NCBI GenBank assembly: GCA_019918135.1
Contig: WBZZ01002847.1
Location: 1-64,000, forward strand
Reading direction: 5' to 3'
Source of the DNA: Paulinella micropora
Lineage: Eukaryota > Cercozoa > Imbricatea > Euglyphida > Paulinellidae
DNA length: 64,000 nt
Shown here in pieces: positions 28,626 through 39,057 of the stretch. A model generated the notes under the pieces. The model saw only the letters and a program-made list of their open reading frames with translations. It ran no database searches and was not told where the DNA came from. Position numbers and translations under genes: made by a program. Within the stretch, counting starts at the first letter, position 1, and each line of letters starts with the position of its first letter.

Positions 28626-30270
28626 TCGTCCCTTGTTTGCGCGTTCCAAAAAAAATCGTTGCGTTCCACTTTTCATATTTCCGCAGATATTTCCGCATAT
28701 CCTTGAAGACGGGAGAGGCAGGGAAGGAGGAGCAGGGGCGCGCTTCGCCGGTGTAATTTACGCTGAATTAAAGCTCGACGGCCTTACACTTAGGCACTGA
28801 AAACTAGAAGCGGAGCACTACGCTCCAGCACGAACCTGCGGCGGATGGTACTGCCCCGTGTTCAATGTGCCAGAAGGACAAACGCCTCACTACCCAGACG
28901 GCGTCCTGTCCGTGCCATGGCTCGGCCGAGGGAGGAAGAGAAAGGGGGGAAGAAGGGGGCGGGATGTGCTGTTCCCCCGTCCTCTCTCACTGTCTGAGAA
29001 TCGGGGGCGGGAGCGGGAGAAGGAGGGCAGGGGCGCGCTAGAAAATCACGCGAAAAAAGAAATCCAGGACAAAGATGTAATCTTGGCACCGAAGACTAAG
29101 AGAGGAGGGGGCCGGGGGGGGGGGGGGGTTAGTGGAGGCGTTGCATGCATTTATTTCGTTCGTAGCTCTGCGCCATTCACCCTTCCCCTCCCCTGCCTTT
29201 TGAGCCCCCCAAGCTCAAAGAGAGTAGGGGTAGAGGAGGGGGGGGGGGAAGGCACAACATTAATGTAAAGGGGAGGGGGGAGGGGCGCCAAGAGAGTGCG
29301 AAAAAGAATACGCTGAATTAAAGCTCGACGGTCTTACACTTAGGGGCACCGTGCTTCCAGCACGACCCTAAGTAGGAGAGAGAGAGAGAGAGAGAGAGAA
29401 AGGGTACAGGGGAGGGTGGACACCAAGAAAGTACGAAAAATTTTTTTTATTAAAGCTTGACAAGGCATTACACTTGACACTTGCAACGGCACCCTCCTCA
29501 GAGCGGGAAACAACAATAAGTAAACTTTTCTTGGAGCCTACCGATGGGGGAGGGAAGGTGGAGGGTAAGGGCGCCAAGAGAGTGCGAAAAAGAATGCGCT
29601 GAATTAAAGCTCGACGGTCTTACATTGGGGAACTGAAAACTAGGAGCAGGGCACTTACGCTGAATTAAAGCTTGACGGTCTTACACTCAGGGGCACCGTG
29701 CCCCAGCACGACCCACAACAAAGGAAACAGACGAGGGGGAAAGAGGAAGGGAGAAAGAAAGGGACGGGATGTGCATCCCCTCCGCTCCCCCCCCCCCCTT
29801 CGTCCCTCCTCAGAGCGCGTGCAAACGCGTTCCGAATTTCTTTTCCACTTTTCATATTTCCGCAGATATTTCCGCAGATCTTGCAGAGGGAAGAGGCAGG
29901 GGCGCGCCAAGAAAACGTAATTTACGCTGAATTAAAGCTCGACAAGGCATTGCACTTGACACTTGCAACGGCACTCTCAGGCTGCCGCAGCATCATCCGG
30001 CCCACTCGACGGTCCTACACTTGAGCACTGAAAACTAGGAGCTGAGGACCGTGCTCCAGCACGACCCTGCGCGAATGGTACTGCCCCCGTGGTCAATGTG
30101 CTAGGAGGATAAGAGCCCCTCACTTATCCCGACGGCGTCCTGTCCGTGCCATAGCTCGGCCACTGTGCGCAGGGTCAGAAAAATATGAACAGAGGGGAGG
30201 CCGACCTGTGGAGGCGTTGCATGTATTTATTTCTTTTGCAGCTTCTGCGCCCTTCCCCTCCCCCCTGCTC
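28626..30270. repeat. Reverse poly(A)-cassettes and composites
   Basis: Minus-oriented cassettes, several with CGCTGAATTAAAGCTCGACG, near 28755, 29308, 29596, 29656 and 29926; others with TTAATAAA-type signals near 29060 and 29440. A (GA)n tract lies at 29376-29400 and G-runs at 29108-29130 and 29240. Reverse copies of the 22.8 kb composite lie at 28800-28920 and 30040-30180. No gene seen. Confidence 0.6.
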
Positions 30271-30960
30271 CTTGAGCCTCTAGAACGGTCCCAGCTAAAT
30301 TTGACGCCAAATTGTGCCGTCCGGAGGTAGGGTGCGTGATACGGTCCAGCCGGGCAGTACGTCTTAGCTTCCCCGGGGAAACGTCCGTAAGCGCCAATTT
30401 GGCGCCAAAATCTACTTGCGCAAAAAAAAATTCCCACACAGACGCTCGGCTGGGCCGCCGTGAGGAAGACCTGTTGTAGCCCTCCCTCTCACTCTCGTCG
30501 CCCCTCTCACTTTCGTCGTCCCTCTTACCTTTGTCGCCCCGCTCCCCTTTGCTCTGCACTTCCCTGCCTCTAGGGAAGGTGAGAGGACCGAAAAACATTT
30601 TTGTGCGAGTAAAAGGCGTACCGTTTCTCCCCGCGGGAAAACGTCCGATCTCTCTGCTAGCCTCCGGAACAGCCCCAGCTAAATTTGGCGCCAAATTGTG
30701 CCGTCTGGAGGTAGGGTGCGTAATACGGTTGAAAAAGGCAGTACGTCTTAGCTTTCCCGGGGAAACAGCCGTAAGCACCAATTTGGCGCCAAAATCTACT
30801 TGCGCAAAAAGAAAATCATACACAGACGCTCGGCTGGGCCGCCGTGAGGAAGACCTGTTGTAGCCCTTCCCTCTCACTCTCGTCGCCCCTCTCACTTTCG
30901 TCGCCCCTCTTACCTTCGTCGCCCCTCTCACCTTTGTCGCCCCTCTCACCTTTGTCGAGT
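30271..30960. repeat. Two palindrome-rich units in tandem
   Basis: Two more copies of the 19.15 kb unit, joined head to tail: E2F-like sites near 30298, 30398, 30683 and 30783, TGATACGG or TAATACGG at 30336 and 30721, and 18-bp minisatellites at 30483-30545 and 30868-30955. Confidence 0.75.
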
Positions 30961-31385
30961 TTTAATTCAGCGTGGACGTTTCTTGCACTTTCTTGGCGCC
31001 CCGGCCCTTTTCCTCTCTTCTTTAGATTTGTTTCGTGCCTTCCCCTCGACTTCCCCACCTTCTGAGCCCGGGGGGCTCAAAGAGCAAGGGGCAGAATTGC
31101 AACGAAACTATTTTCCCGGCCTTGCGCACGGTGGCGCGAGCTATGGCACAGACGTTGCCGGCCGGTGTTCTGACATAGGCTACCGCAATAATATGAAGTG
31201 GGCCGGATGCTGCGGCAGCCTGAGGGTGCCGTTGCAAGTGTCAAGTGTAATGCCTTGTCGAGCTTTAATTCAGCGTAAATTACATTTTCTTGGCGCGCTC
31301 CCTTCTCAGTGCCAAGATTAAAACATTGTCAGGGATTTTCTTTCGCGCTATTTTTCTTGTAAATTCTTAGCGCGCCCCCAGTTCT
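30961..31385. repeat. Cassettes with the GCTGCGGCAGCC composite
   Basis: Forward cassettes near 30955, 31245-31300 and 31310-31375. The 31200-31290 segment (GGGCCGGATGCTGCGGCAGC, then GTTGCAAGTGTCAAGTGTAA) is repeated almost exactly at 44880-44960 and, reversed, at 29930-30005. Confidence 0.65.
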
Positions 31386-31928
31386 ACGAAACAACGAAGC
31401 ACTGCCTTTTCCGGTCGTATCATAGTCGTGCCAAACTTAGCGCCAAATGAACGGACCGCTCCGGTCTCTTTCCGCGGGGTTTTAGCGGTCGTTTTTCCGT
31501 GGAAAGAAACGCGCGCCAAAATATTTCTTTTGTTGCGCAAATGACAAATCTTGCGCACTTTTGTTCCCTTCGGAGGGAGGAGGGAGCGGGAAGATAAGGG
31601 GGAAGAGAAGAGAACGGGGGCGCCACTCTCTCTCGCCCCCCCCCTCTTCCCTCTTTCTTGCCTCTTCCCTCCGTTCCCCCTCCCCTTTTTTTCTTCTGCA
31701 AGAGGATTTTTCTCTTTCTCTTTCCCTCTTCTTTTTTTTGCACAAAGTTTGTCGCCAAATTTGCGTCCCTGACAAAGAGCACGATCTTCTCAGCACAGAG
31801 AATTTTGCTGAAGATGTTGCTTTTTAATTAAGTTGTTGTTTTGTAATTATTAAAAAAATACATTCGCCCTCTCTCTCTCTCCCCCCCCCCCCCACTAACC
31901 ACGACAAAGCCCCTGCAGTGTGGTGTGT
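31386..31928. repeat. Hairpin-family remnant and spacer
   Basis: Segments related to the 16.0 and 37.6 kb hairpin (CACTGCCTTTTCCGGTCGTATCA near 31399 in parts, TTTGTCGCCAAATTTGCG near 31748). TTTTTAATTAAGTTG at 31822 is a likely poly(A) signal region for the glycoprotein gene. No gene seen. Confidence 0.45.
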
Positions 31929-32658
31929 TTACGTGAGCAGGGCCAGGCCCACCCCGAACACCAGCGCGGCCGCCCCCGGTCCCACTGTGCGACCCTTGCC
32001 CACGAACTCTAACAAGCAGGGACGCTCCGCGTTCTCGCACTTGACATAGATGTACACATTCGCACTATCAATATAATCGCCGGGAGGGTTCGTGTACGAG
32101 AAGCAAGAGTTGGGTTCGAGCAACGACGGCCCTATCGCGTACGTGGTCGCGCCTCGCGCCGTGCGCGTGCGCACCGTAAACAAGTCCGGAGACACAGTCC
32201 AGCCCGCGTTCAGCGCCCGGACCTGCAGCTTTTCCAGGTACAGGCCGTTGGTGCAGTTGAGGTTGGGGCTGAGTTCGTCCGAGGTGCCCGCGGGCACCGT
32301 TGTGTTGTCCGTGCACGCGGGGCAGCTGCACGGGTCCAGTTTGCGGCAGGCGTACTGCACTTCGTACATAAGGGGACAACTAACGAACTGGTTCTTGCAC
32401 GTCACCTGCAGGCGCATGTCGGCCGTCACGCCCACGTCCGTGTCCGCTCCCAGGTTGAAGCACGTCACGTCGCTGTCGCTCAGGGCCGTGTAATAGTACT
32501 CCCGGCTGGAATTCGTCCAGCCCCTCACGTCGAAAGTAGACTGGTCCGTCGAAGCAATGCGCAAATCGCTCACGGCCAGGGCGTGGCTCGGGTCCGAGCA
32601 CGCGCTGGGAGCGGGGAGGGGCCAGCAGCAGGACGCTCGTCGTCAGCAGCAACAGCAT
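31929..32658 (-). CDS. Secreted or membrane glycoprotein
   Basis: The main frame (31929-32573) gives about 214 residues with eleven Cys in a central cluster (CRKLDPCSCPACTD), several N-x-S/T sites and a C-terminal hydrophobic segment (GPGAAALVFGVGLALLT) fit for a transmembrane tail or GPI anchor. A signal-peptide-like start (MLLLLTTSVLLLAPP) lies just upstream from ATG 32658, not wholly in the same frame, so the gene looks interrupted about once or the sequence has an error. No family recognised. Probably a surface protein. Confidence 0.55.
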
Positions 32659-32754
32659 CGATTCTTTGCTTGTATTTGGCAAATTCTTAAGTGAAACGGG
32701 AGCCAAATAACAAGCGCAGCAGCAAGTTTTCCTCCCTCGGGGAAAGAAAAATGA

Positions 32755-32910
32755 TAGGGGAGAGGGGGGGGGCGTGCCCCCCCCCCCCCTACAGCCACAT
32801 CCTGCTCCAAAAATAGAACGAGCTTTCAGTGTCAAATGTAAGACTTTGTCGATCTTTAATTCAGCGTATTTTGCGTATTCTTTGGCGCCCCCCCCCCCCC
32901 CCCCCCAGCT
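32755..32910 (+). promoter_or_regulatory. Promoter spacer with a shared upstream element
   Basis: G-run/C-run palindrome at 32765-32789 followed by CTACAGCCACATCCTGCTCC and ATAGAACGAGCTTT, which recur almost unchanged, inverted, upstream of the gene at 43778. A cassette copy (TTTGTCGATC, TTTAATTCAGCG) and a long C-run follow. Confidence 0.5.
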
Positions 32911-32950
32911 TTTCTCCATTCCAGCCCGCGCCAGCGGGGTGGCTACGGCC

Positions 32951-34204
32951 ATGGCGGGTCTGTACGAGGGGTTGTCGCTTGGGCTGACGTTGTTTCTGGT
33001 CTTGTCGGACGTGTATTTCTTAGCTTCGTCTTCTTCCTCGGCATTGCTCAGGCTCTTGGCGTGGGCCACGCTCACCGGCTGGCTGATTTGTGAGTTAGCA
33101 TGGAAGAGCTATATTAGGTCTGCCCACCGTAAGATGATCGAACACTGGAGGATTCAGCGCAGCCATAGCACTCCAAGCGATCTTGATATACTATCGTGCT
33201 TGGAATTCTTCCAAAAGGCAGACGCACAACAGATCGAGGCTGCCGTGGCCCCTCTTGTTAACTTCCGCGCCTTGACGGTGTGTTCCGACCAGGAATTGCG
33301 CCAGGTGTTTTGTGACATTCTGTGCGCTGGCGCAGCCGGGGCGCAGGCGCGGAAAGGAAAACGAGCCTTGGCGGGGAAGCTGCTGGCAGCAGTAAGGCGT
33401 CACTTCCCGCGGAACCGCGAGCCCACCTGCAGCTGTGCAACGTCCATCTGGGAGATGCGACCCCACGCTTTGGACTTGCCCTGGATCACTAATCGCGTGA
33501 TGTACGCCTTGGACTCGCTTCTGTGCGCCTACGTCTGCTGGAAGGGTCAAGTGGTCTGGCAGGCCCGCGATGCAGATTTCCCTCTTGTCATTCGGGGACC
33601 TGTGCGCCCAGGCTCGCGTGTCGTCCTGCTCTTCCACGGAGCCACCTGCAAGTTTGCTGCGATCTGGAACTTGTTACGAGCCATCCCCGCCAGTGAGGTG
33701 GTGGTGGCGCCCGTCTTTGCTCCGCTTTGGTACTTTGGCGAACTCACCGCGACCAGCTCGGGCGTCACTCTCGACAGATTCTTGGCTCGACTGCACGCCT
33801 ACTTGCAAAGCTCCTGCATCGTGGAAATCATTATTGTGGGCTGGTCTCTAGGGGCAGCTGTGAGCCATGGCTTCGTGCAAAGGTATGGTGGTTGCTACTC
33901 CGTCCGTGCCAGCGTCATGATCGAGCCTGTGCTTACGGTGTCTGCCTGCACAATAGCCTATAGCGCGGTCTGTCAACCGTTCTCTACGATCCTATCGCTT
34001 CTGTTTCTGGCCTCACTGCTCTCACAATCTTCTGGACTCCCCGAGCACTCTCTTTTTGCTTTCGGCAAAGGACCCCCTAACCTACTACGATCTGCCCTAC
34101 ATGCAAACAATGTTCCCACAGAGCTCTACCCACACGGAGCCGGGCTTTCACGGGTCATGGCTTGGTCGAGCAAGCCTAGCCGCTCGGATTCAGCGCTGGT
34201 TTGA
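32951..34204 (+). CDS. Membrane-anchored alpha/beta hydrolase
   Basis: 417 residues from ATG 32951. The N-terminus has hydrophobic segments (LGLTLFLVL, LLRLLAWATLTGWLICEL) that would anchor it. The core reads VVLLFHGATCKFAAIWNLL (oxyanion loop) and EIIIVGWSLGAAVSHGFV (GxSxG nucleophile elbow, Ser at about residue 298). The Asp/His end expected for the fold is not clear in this frame, so the gene looks interrupted about once. Family knowledge: lipase or esterase activity on a small ester or lipid; substrate unknown. A fragment of its N-terminal coding sequence is duplicated at 34396-34445. Confidence 0.7.
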   Translation: MAGLYEGLSLGLTLFLVLSDVYFLASSSSSALLRLLAWATLTGWLICELAWKSYIRSAHRKMIEHWRIQRSHSTPSDLDILSCLEFFQKADAQQIEAAVAPLVNFRALTVCSDQELRQVFCDILCAGAAGAQARKGKRALAGKLLAAVRRHFPRNREPTCSCATSIWEMRPHALDLPWITNRVMYALDSLLCAYVCWKGQVVWQARDADFPLVIRGPVRPGSRVVLLFHGATCKFAAIWNLLRAIPASEVVVAPVFAPLWYFGELTATSSGVTLDRFLARLHAYLQSSCIVEIIIVGWSLGAAVSHGFVQRYGGCYSVRASVMIEPVLTVSACTIAYSAVCQPFSTILSLLFLASLLSQSSGLPEHSLFAFGKGPPNLLRSALHANNVPTELYPHGAGLSRVMAWSSKPSRSDSALV

Positions 34205-34364
34205 TACGCACACGAGTCCAAAAAAATGTCCCCGGGCTCTTGGATAGATCGGATTGAAATCACTCCTGGAACAAGCAAAGGACGAGGGCATCGTGCTCAC
34301 CAAAGACAGCTCTACCATCATCCATGAACAGGAAATTCCTGTTTTCAGTTGGGAACAGATTTTA

Positions 34365-36239
34365 TTAAAAAAATTGTTTGCTCTTTTGGCATCCTCCTGG
34401 GCTGACGTTGTTTCTGGTCTTGTCGGCGGGCTGGCTGATTTGTGACAGACGGGCTGGCAAGTCAAACAAGCAGGCGGCGCGGCCCCACGATTGCAGCTGT
34501 GCTAGTTCATCAAGGGTCAGTTTGGTGCCTCGCAGGTCCAGGATCAGTGCGTTCCGAACTGCGCGGCCGGGTTGCTCGCACAGCTGGTACAGCGCCCAAG
34601 CGCATTGAAAGCTCATGCCCCCGCCCGCGTCGCGCAGGCACCAACGAGTCAGTCTGGGCCAGGCGTGCCATGCCTCTTGCACTAGGCGTAGCTTACAAAC
34701 TCCTGTGTCTTTCGTAGTCAGGTTCAGTTCCAGCCAGCGCACGTTTTTCAGTAAATCAAAGTACTTGGGTAGCAAAATCCACTCCAAGGCACGATCAACT
34801 CGTAGCTCTTGCAGGTTTGCTAAGACCGACGAGTCAGACTGCTGGAGGCAGGCGTCCAGTACGTCAAGGCTAGGTAAGTGCAGGGTCTGGAGTTTTGAGA
34901 GCCGTGCCAGCATCATCGGAGGCAGGGACACGACGCGCGTGCCACCGAGGTCCAGACTCTCCAGGTATTCCAAAAGTGTGCCCCGATCCAGCTCGCCGGA
35001 CAAGAGATCAGCAAACACCAGGGCGACAAACTTATCGTCCACGAAATCGCAGCCGTGCCAAGAGAGCTCTCTTAGCCCCGTGGCCAGCGTTCGGAAAGCT
35101 CTGGCCCAAGCTAGTGTGTCCGCCGGCCGCGCAAGCGTGCAATTGACCATTCGGAGCCTTGTCTTATGAAAAGGCTGCAGATAATCACAAAGCACGTAGA
35201 GCACGTCGTGAGTTTCCAGAGCAAACCCCTCCAACTCCAACGTGCCCACCCCAAGGTCACGTTCATCCATATCATCATATGGTTCTGAATCCGAATCTGA
35301 ATTTGAATCTGAATTTGAATTTGGGTAAAGGATGCGACCCCGCAACAAACTTTGACGCAGTCGCTTGCTCCCCACTGTACAGATCAGTGGGACATACTCT
35401 ACCACTAAACGCGCCGTGTCTCGTGGCAGGCCTGCTTCTGCCAGGAGCCGTATTCGTTCGTCGTCGGCGGCGCGGTTGAAGCGGAGTCGAAGGGACGTTA
35501 AAAATTGATAGTCGTCCTTGCATAAATCCAAGCCAGGCCAGCTCAGGTCCTGGCCTGATCCAAACAAGACCACTTCCATGCTTTTTACACAGGGAAACTC
35601 TAAGTGCTGGAGCCGATTGCGCTGCTGGACAGCGCGAGCTCCGAGCGTGTATTCGAGCCTGATGGCTTCGTCTATGTACCCGTCGTTGTAGAACCAGCCT
35701 ATCGGGGTCGGCTTTAGGGTCGTGACACAAGCGACGCAGTCCAGCAGACTCAGCTGTTTAGGTGGGCCTTCAAGCACCAAGGTGGCTTCTTGGCAGTCTG
35801 CCAGCACCAGGCGCCCCTCCTTGTGGCGCGGCAGCTTGCAAAGACCCCCGCGCAGTCCTTGCAGTTCCAGGCTGCGCGCCAGTGGATAGGCAAGCCACGC
35901 CAGACTCTGACAAACGGCCAGGCTCTCTTGCTCCAAGTGCTTTTCCTCGCGGAGGCGCAGCTGCAAATCAAACTTGCCCTTGTGCTTTTTCATCACCTTC
36001 GTCAAGGTTCTGAGCACACGAGGACGCCCACCAAGGGCCGTCACGTCCAGCGCTATCGGTTGTAAGCCGTGCCTAATTTGGTACTGGAACGCGCCCAGCC
36101 AAGCCCCGGCTTGCTTGCGCTCGTCGGCGCCCTGATGTCGCTTCCTTTTGCGCCCGCGCGCTTGCTCGTAGGCGGGGCCGGCCTTGGACTCTAGGTCGGC
36201 GGGGCTTATTAGCAGCTCCCAGAGATGACGTGCTCTCAT
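34365..36239 (-). CDS. F-box-like/leucine-rich-repeat protein, large
   Basis: 624 residues from ATG 36239; the longer frame has no ATG. The N-terminus (MRARHLWELLISP) is weakly F-box-like. The rest is Leu-rich with irregular LRRs: LEYLESLDLGGTRVVSLP, KLQTLHLPSL and NLQELRV in the last third. A Ser/Asn/Asp repeat (SNSDSNSDSDSE) lies near residue 315. The C-terminal tail is encoded by the duplicated hydrolase fragment, so it is recent. Stop TAA overlaps AATAAA. Likely an adaptor protein like the two at 11-13 kb, but more diverged. Confidence 0.7.
   Translation of the reverse strand: MRARHLWELLISPADLESKAGPAYEQARGRKRKRHQGADERKQAGAWLGAFQYQIRHGLQPIALDVTALGGRPRVLRTLTKVMKKHKGKFDLQLRLREEKHLEQESLAVCQSLAWLAYPLARSLELQGLRGGLCKLPRHKEGRLVLADCQEATLVLEGPPKQLSLLDCVACVTTLKPTPIGWFYNDGYIDEAIRLEYTLGARAVQQRNRLQHLEFPCVKSMEVVLFGSGQDLSWPGLDLCKDDYQFLTSLRLRFNRAADDERIRLLAEAGLPRDTARLVVEYVPLICTVGSKRLRQSLLRGRILYPNSNSDSNSDSDSEPYDDMDERDLGVGTLELEGFALETHDVLYVLCDYLQPFHKTRLRMVNCTLARPADTLAWARAFRTLATGLRELSWHGCDFVDDKFVALVFADLLSGELDRGTLLEYLESLDLGGTRVVSLPPMMLARLSKLQTLHLPSLDVLDACLQQSDSSVLANLQELRVDRALEWILLPKYFDLLKNVRWLELNLTTKDTGVCKLRLVQEAWHAWPRLTRWCLRDAGGGMSFQCAWALYQLCEQPGRAVRNALILDLRGTKLTLDELAQLQSWGRAACLFDLPARLSQISQPADKTRNNVSPGGCQKSKQFF
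34396..34445 (+). repeat. Duplicated fragment of the hydrolase N-terminus
   Basis: Twenty-eight bases (GGGCTGACGTTGTTTCTGGT onward) match the hydrolase at 32981-33008, and the next 17 (GGCTGGCTGATTTGTGA) match 33077-33093. The bases between are absent in this copy. It overlaps the last codons of the minus-strand LRR gene. Confidence 0.75.
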
Positions 36240-36271
36240 GCGTGGGATTACCTGTCTCTTAAATAATGACA

Positions 36272-36636
<365 letters not shown>

Positions 36637-36663
36637 AAGCGCGTGCGCCAGTTCGTGCGCCAG

Positions 36664-37554
36664 ATGTGCCGGGAGCCCCGACAGTGGTACGACACCTTGG
36701 CGCCCCTTGTCCCGCCGGGCGACGAAAGCAGGCTGGTGTACCTGCGCTTGGATTTGGGAGATGAAATGGTAAGTCAACATATTTCCGCACAAAAGCTGGC
36801 CAAGCCCGGGTCGACCGTCCTGCGCGATTTCCTCAAGGGCTACCCATCCCCGTCTGATCGTGCGGCGCTGGTCGTAGTGGTCAGCTCCACGCTGCTGGAG
36901 CTCGAGGAGGATCCGCAAAACTTGCACGCGGCCCTGGGCGTGCTGACGCTGACACCAACAGACAGTCCGCCACCAGACAGTCCACCAGCAGACAGTCCGC
37001 CAGCAGGCAGCCCACCGCTAGCATACAGCCCACCGCCGCTGTGCTGTGCTGCCTGCGGCCGCGCCGAAGCCACGAAATTGCGCTCCTGTGGCTCGTGCCA
37101 CGCCAGGCTCTATTGCAACCGGCACTGCCAAAACGCTCACTGGCGCGCGGGGCACCGTCAGGAGTGCCAGAGCCCCGCGCTCAAGCAGGCCGTGCTGCTA
37201 GGCACTCCGCAGAGTTATTGGCGGCAGCGCCGCCGCCTGCTTCCGCAATTGAACGACCTCACGGTCATGCGCCTCGTCCTGCAACGCTGCGTGTTGGAGC
37301 TGGCGTGCGATCCGAACTTTAGTGACGACACGGGTGATGATGATGATGACACTGGTGACGACACTAGTGACTCGCCAATCGGCGAATTCTTGGGCCAAGC
37401 GGCCGAGGACGCGCTCAACGACTGGCTGTCGGCGCGCCAAGCCTGGCTCAAGCGCTGGCCGGCCGACGCGCTGGAGCCCGAGGTGCGCGCCTGGGTGCCC
37501 TGGTTGTTGCAGCCATTCCTGCACGTGATGCAAGATTTTTACGACCGGGGCTGA
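36664..37554 (+). CDS. MYND zinc-finger protein
   Basis: 296 residues from the first ATG. A Pro/Ser/Asp repeat (PPPDSPPADSPPAG) at about residues 98-118 precedes a MYND finger at about 130-170: CCAACGRAE, CGSCHARLYCNRHCQ, then HRQEC. The C-terminal half is helical with an acidic run (DDTGDDDDDTGDDT). The Pro-rich repeat beside a MYND domain is suggestive because MYND domains bind PxLxP-type ligands. A cassette copy with TTTTAATTAA follows at 37570-37610. Confidence 0.75.
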   Translation: MCREPRQWYDTLAPLVPPGDESRLVYLRLDLGDEMVSQHISAQKLAKPGSTVLRDFLKGYPSPSDRAALVVVVSSTLLELEEDPQNLHAALGVLTLTPTDSPPPDSPPADSPPAGSPPLAYSPPPLCCAACGRAEATKLRSCGSCHARLYCNRHCQNAHWRAGHRQECQSPALKQAVLLGTPQSYWRQRRRLLPQLNDLTVMRLVLQRCVLELACDPNFSDDTGDDDDDTGDDTSDSPIGEFLGQAAEDALNDWLSARQAWLKRWPADALEPEVRAWVPWLLQPFLHVMQDFYDRG

Positions 37555-37564
37555 CAGGGAGCAG

Positions 37565-37730
37565 GAGAGCGTACACTAAAGACTTTGTCGAGTTTTAATT
37601 AACACAATTTTTTCTGCACAAAATTTGTTGCTAAATTTGCGTATGTATGCGCCTGGCATGATATGGCCGAAAAAGGCAGTATTGCCAAAAAGCCTAGAAA
37701 CACTGTCTTTTTCGGCCATATCAAGCACAG
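37565..37730. repeat. Cassette plus dispersed hairpin repeat
   Basis: Cassette core ACACTAAAGACTTTGTCGAG with TTTTAATTAA, then the hairpin element: ACAAAATTTGTTGC, TTTGCGTATG, and inverted arms GATATGGCCGAAAAAGGCAG / CTTTTTCGGCCATATC. Same family as 16005-16125. Confidence 0.7.
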
Positions 37731-37762
37731 CACACTGTAAAAATTACGATAAATATCTTTTT

Positions 37763-38781
37763 TTAATCTTGTGGTACAAAAGGATCTGCTTGCCACCCCC
37801 TGGCCTGTTTGAGCTGCTCAATTTCTAGTTGCAGAGCCGCCAGCTCCGGCTTCCCTTGCTCCTCCTCGTGTCGTAACTCTGCCTCGCGCGCCCGCTGTGT
37901 GTCAGCTGCAGCACCACGAACGGATCGGCGCCCGTGCCGCTCGCACAGGTATGGGCCAAACAGGGAGTCTGGATATTTCTGCACGAGGGCTGCGACTTCT
38001 TGTTCACGGGAGCCTTCGTAGCGGGTGCTCAGCCAGGGCCCCGCCGGTAGCATTAAATCAGGCACCCCTGTCTCGTTCCGATTGCTAGAGCCGTCAGCGC
38101 TGCACGCTATTGGAGGTATGCCCGACATTTCATCCCAGGATGGCCAGCTCTGCTGTACAGCATCGTACACCTGATCATCATCAGCCACGTCCGAAAAGGT
38201 GCAGCCAAGCAACTCCAGTGTCTCGTTGTTGTACCACACCTAGCACACAAAATCACATTCTGTGTGTGTGTGTGTCGAACTCTTTGTGTGTAATGTTGCA
38301 AGCCATTTTTGCGGGTGCTTGGAAATTGTTCAAGCGTGACCTCGTAAAAGATTTCGAGGGTTTTGGTCTCGTCCACGTCCATGTGCTTGAGGTGAAATTG
38401 CAGCCCTGTGTAACCAGTCGTAACCTGGTACTTGAGGTTGACAGCACGTCTGGTTTGCGTCCACGCAGTCAACGCCGCGGCAGTTTCGGCGGATGTCATG
38501 CCAGGCACGTTCTTGAACTTGAAGTAGGCGTTAGTGATGTACACGTCAGTTTCTGGATTGTACGAGGTCTCCAGCTCAAATTCGCCGGAGCGCTGCAGCT
38601 GGCAGCCATCCTGCCAGTCTTCTTGTAGCTCGTAGTAGCGCCCACCGTACTCGACGTAGTAGATAATCAGAACAAAAGAGCTTAGCAGCACAAACAGCAA
38701 AAAGCAGAACGAGATGTGCAGTCGGTCGAGGAAGCCCCTCACTTTTGGTGGCTTCTGGACCTCCAAGTCAAACAGCGACAT
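37763..38781 (-). CDS. Type II membrane protein, probably one intron
   Basis: Exon 1 runs from ATG 38781 to 38341 and encodes a short basic N-terminus, one transmembrane segment (about residues 27-48, FCFLLFVLLSSFVLIIYY) and an ectodomain of beta strands. A second frame (38239-37763) has no ATG and begins directly after TTTTGTGTGCTAG, a good splice acceptor. Joining at GAG and GTG removes 101 nt, keeps phase 0 and reads LEIFYEVWYNNETLELLGC across the junction. The donor GTCACG is weak. The rest is an ectodomain with N-glycosylation sites and a C-terminal coiled coil. No family recognised. Confidence 0.6.
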
Positions 38782-38924
38782 TGATTTGTGCCAAGAGAGT
38801 CGCGGGGCGCGCGGGATTTGGTGTGAAAGGCTTTACGAGTGCGGTGGGCGAAACAGGCTTCGATATCGGGGGGGGGGGGGATCCCGTCTTTCCCCCGTCC
38901 CTCTCCCTCTTCCTCTCTCCCTTA

Positions 38925-39015
38925 CATTTGCTAGTCCTCCGGTGCCAAGTCAGACTCGGTTGGAATTTAATCAGACTCGGTTGGAATTTAATAAAGAAAT
39001 GTATTTTTCCGCACT
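38925..39015. repeat. Cassette with a 21-bp tandem duplication
   Basis: Begins ACATTTGCTAGTCCTCCGG like the 16.4-19.1 kb array and holds CAGACTCGGTTGGAATTTAA twice in a row before AATAAA. It provides ATTAAA on the minus strand after the stop at 39058. Confidence 0.7.
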
Positions 39016-39057
39016 TTTTTGGCGCACTCTCTCTCCACCTTCTGTTTTCTTTTTTTC

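Noticed and set aside
16440-31385. CRISPR array
   Set aside because: Repeat units are hundreds of bases long, variable in spacing and carry poly(A) signals; no regular short repeats with unique spacers.
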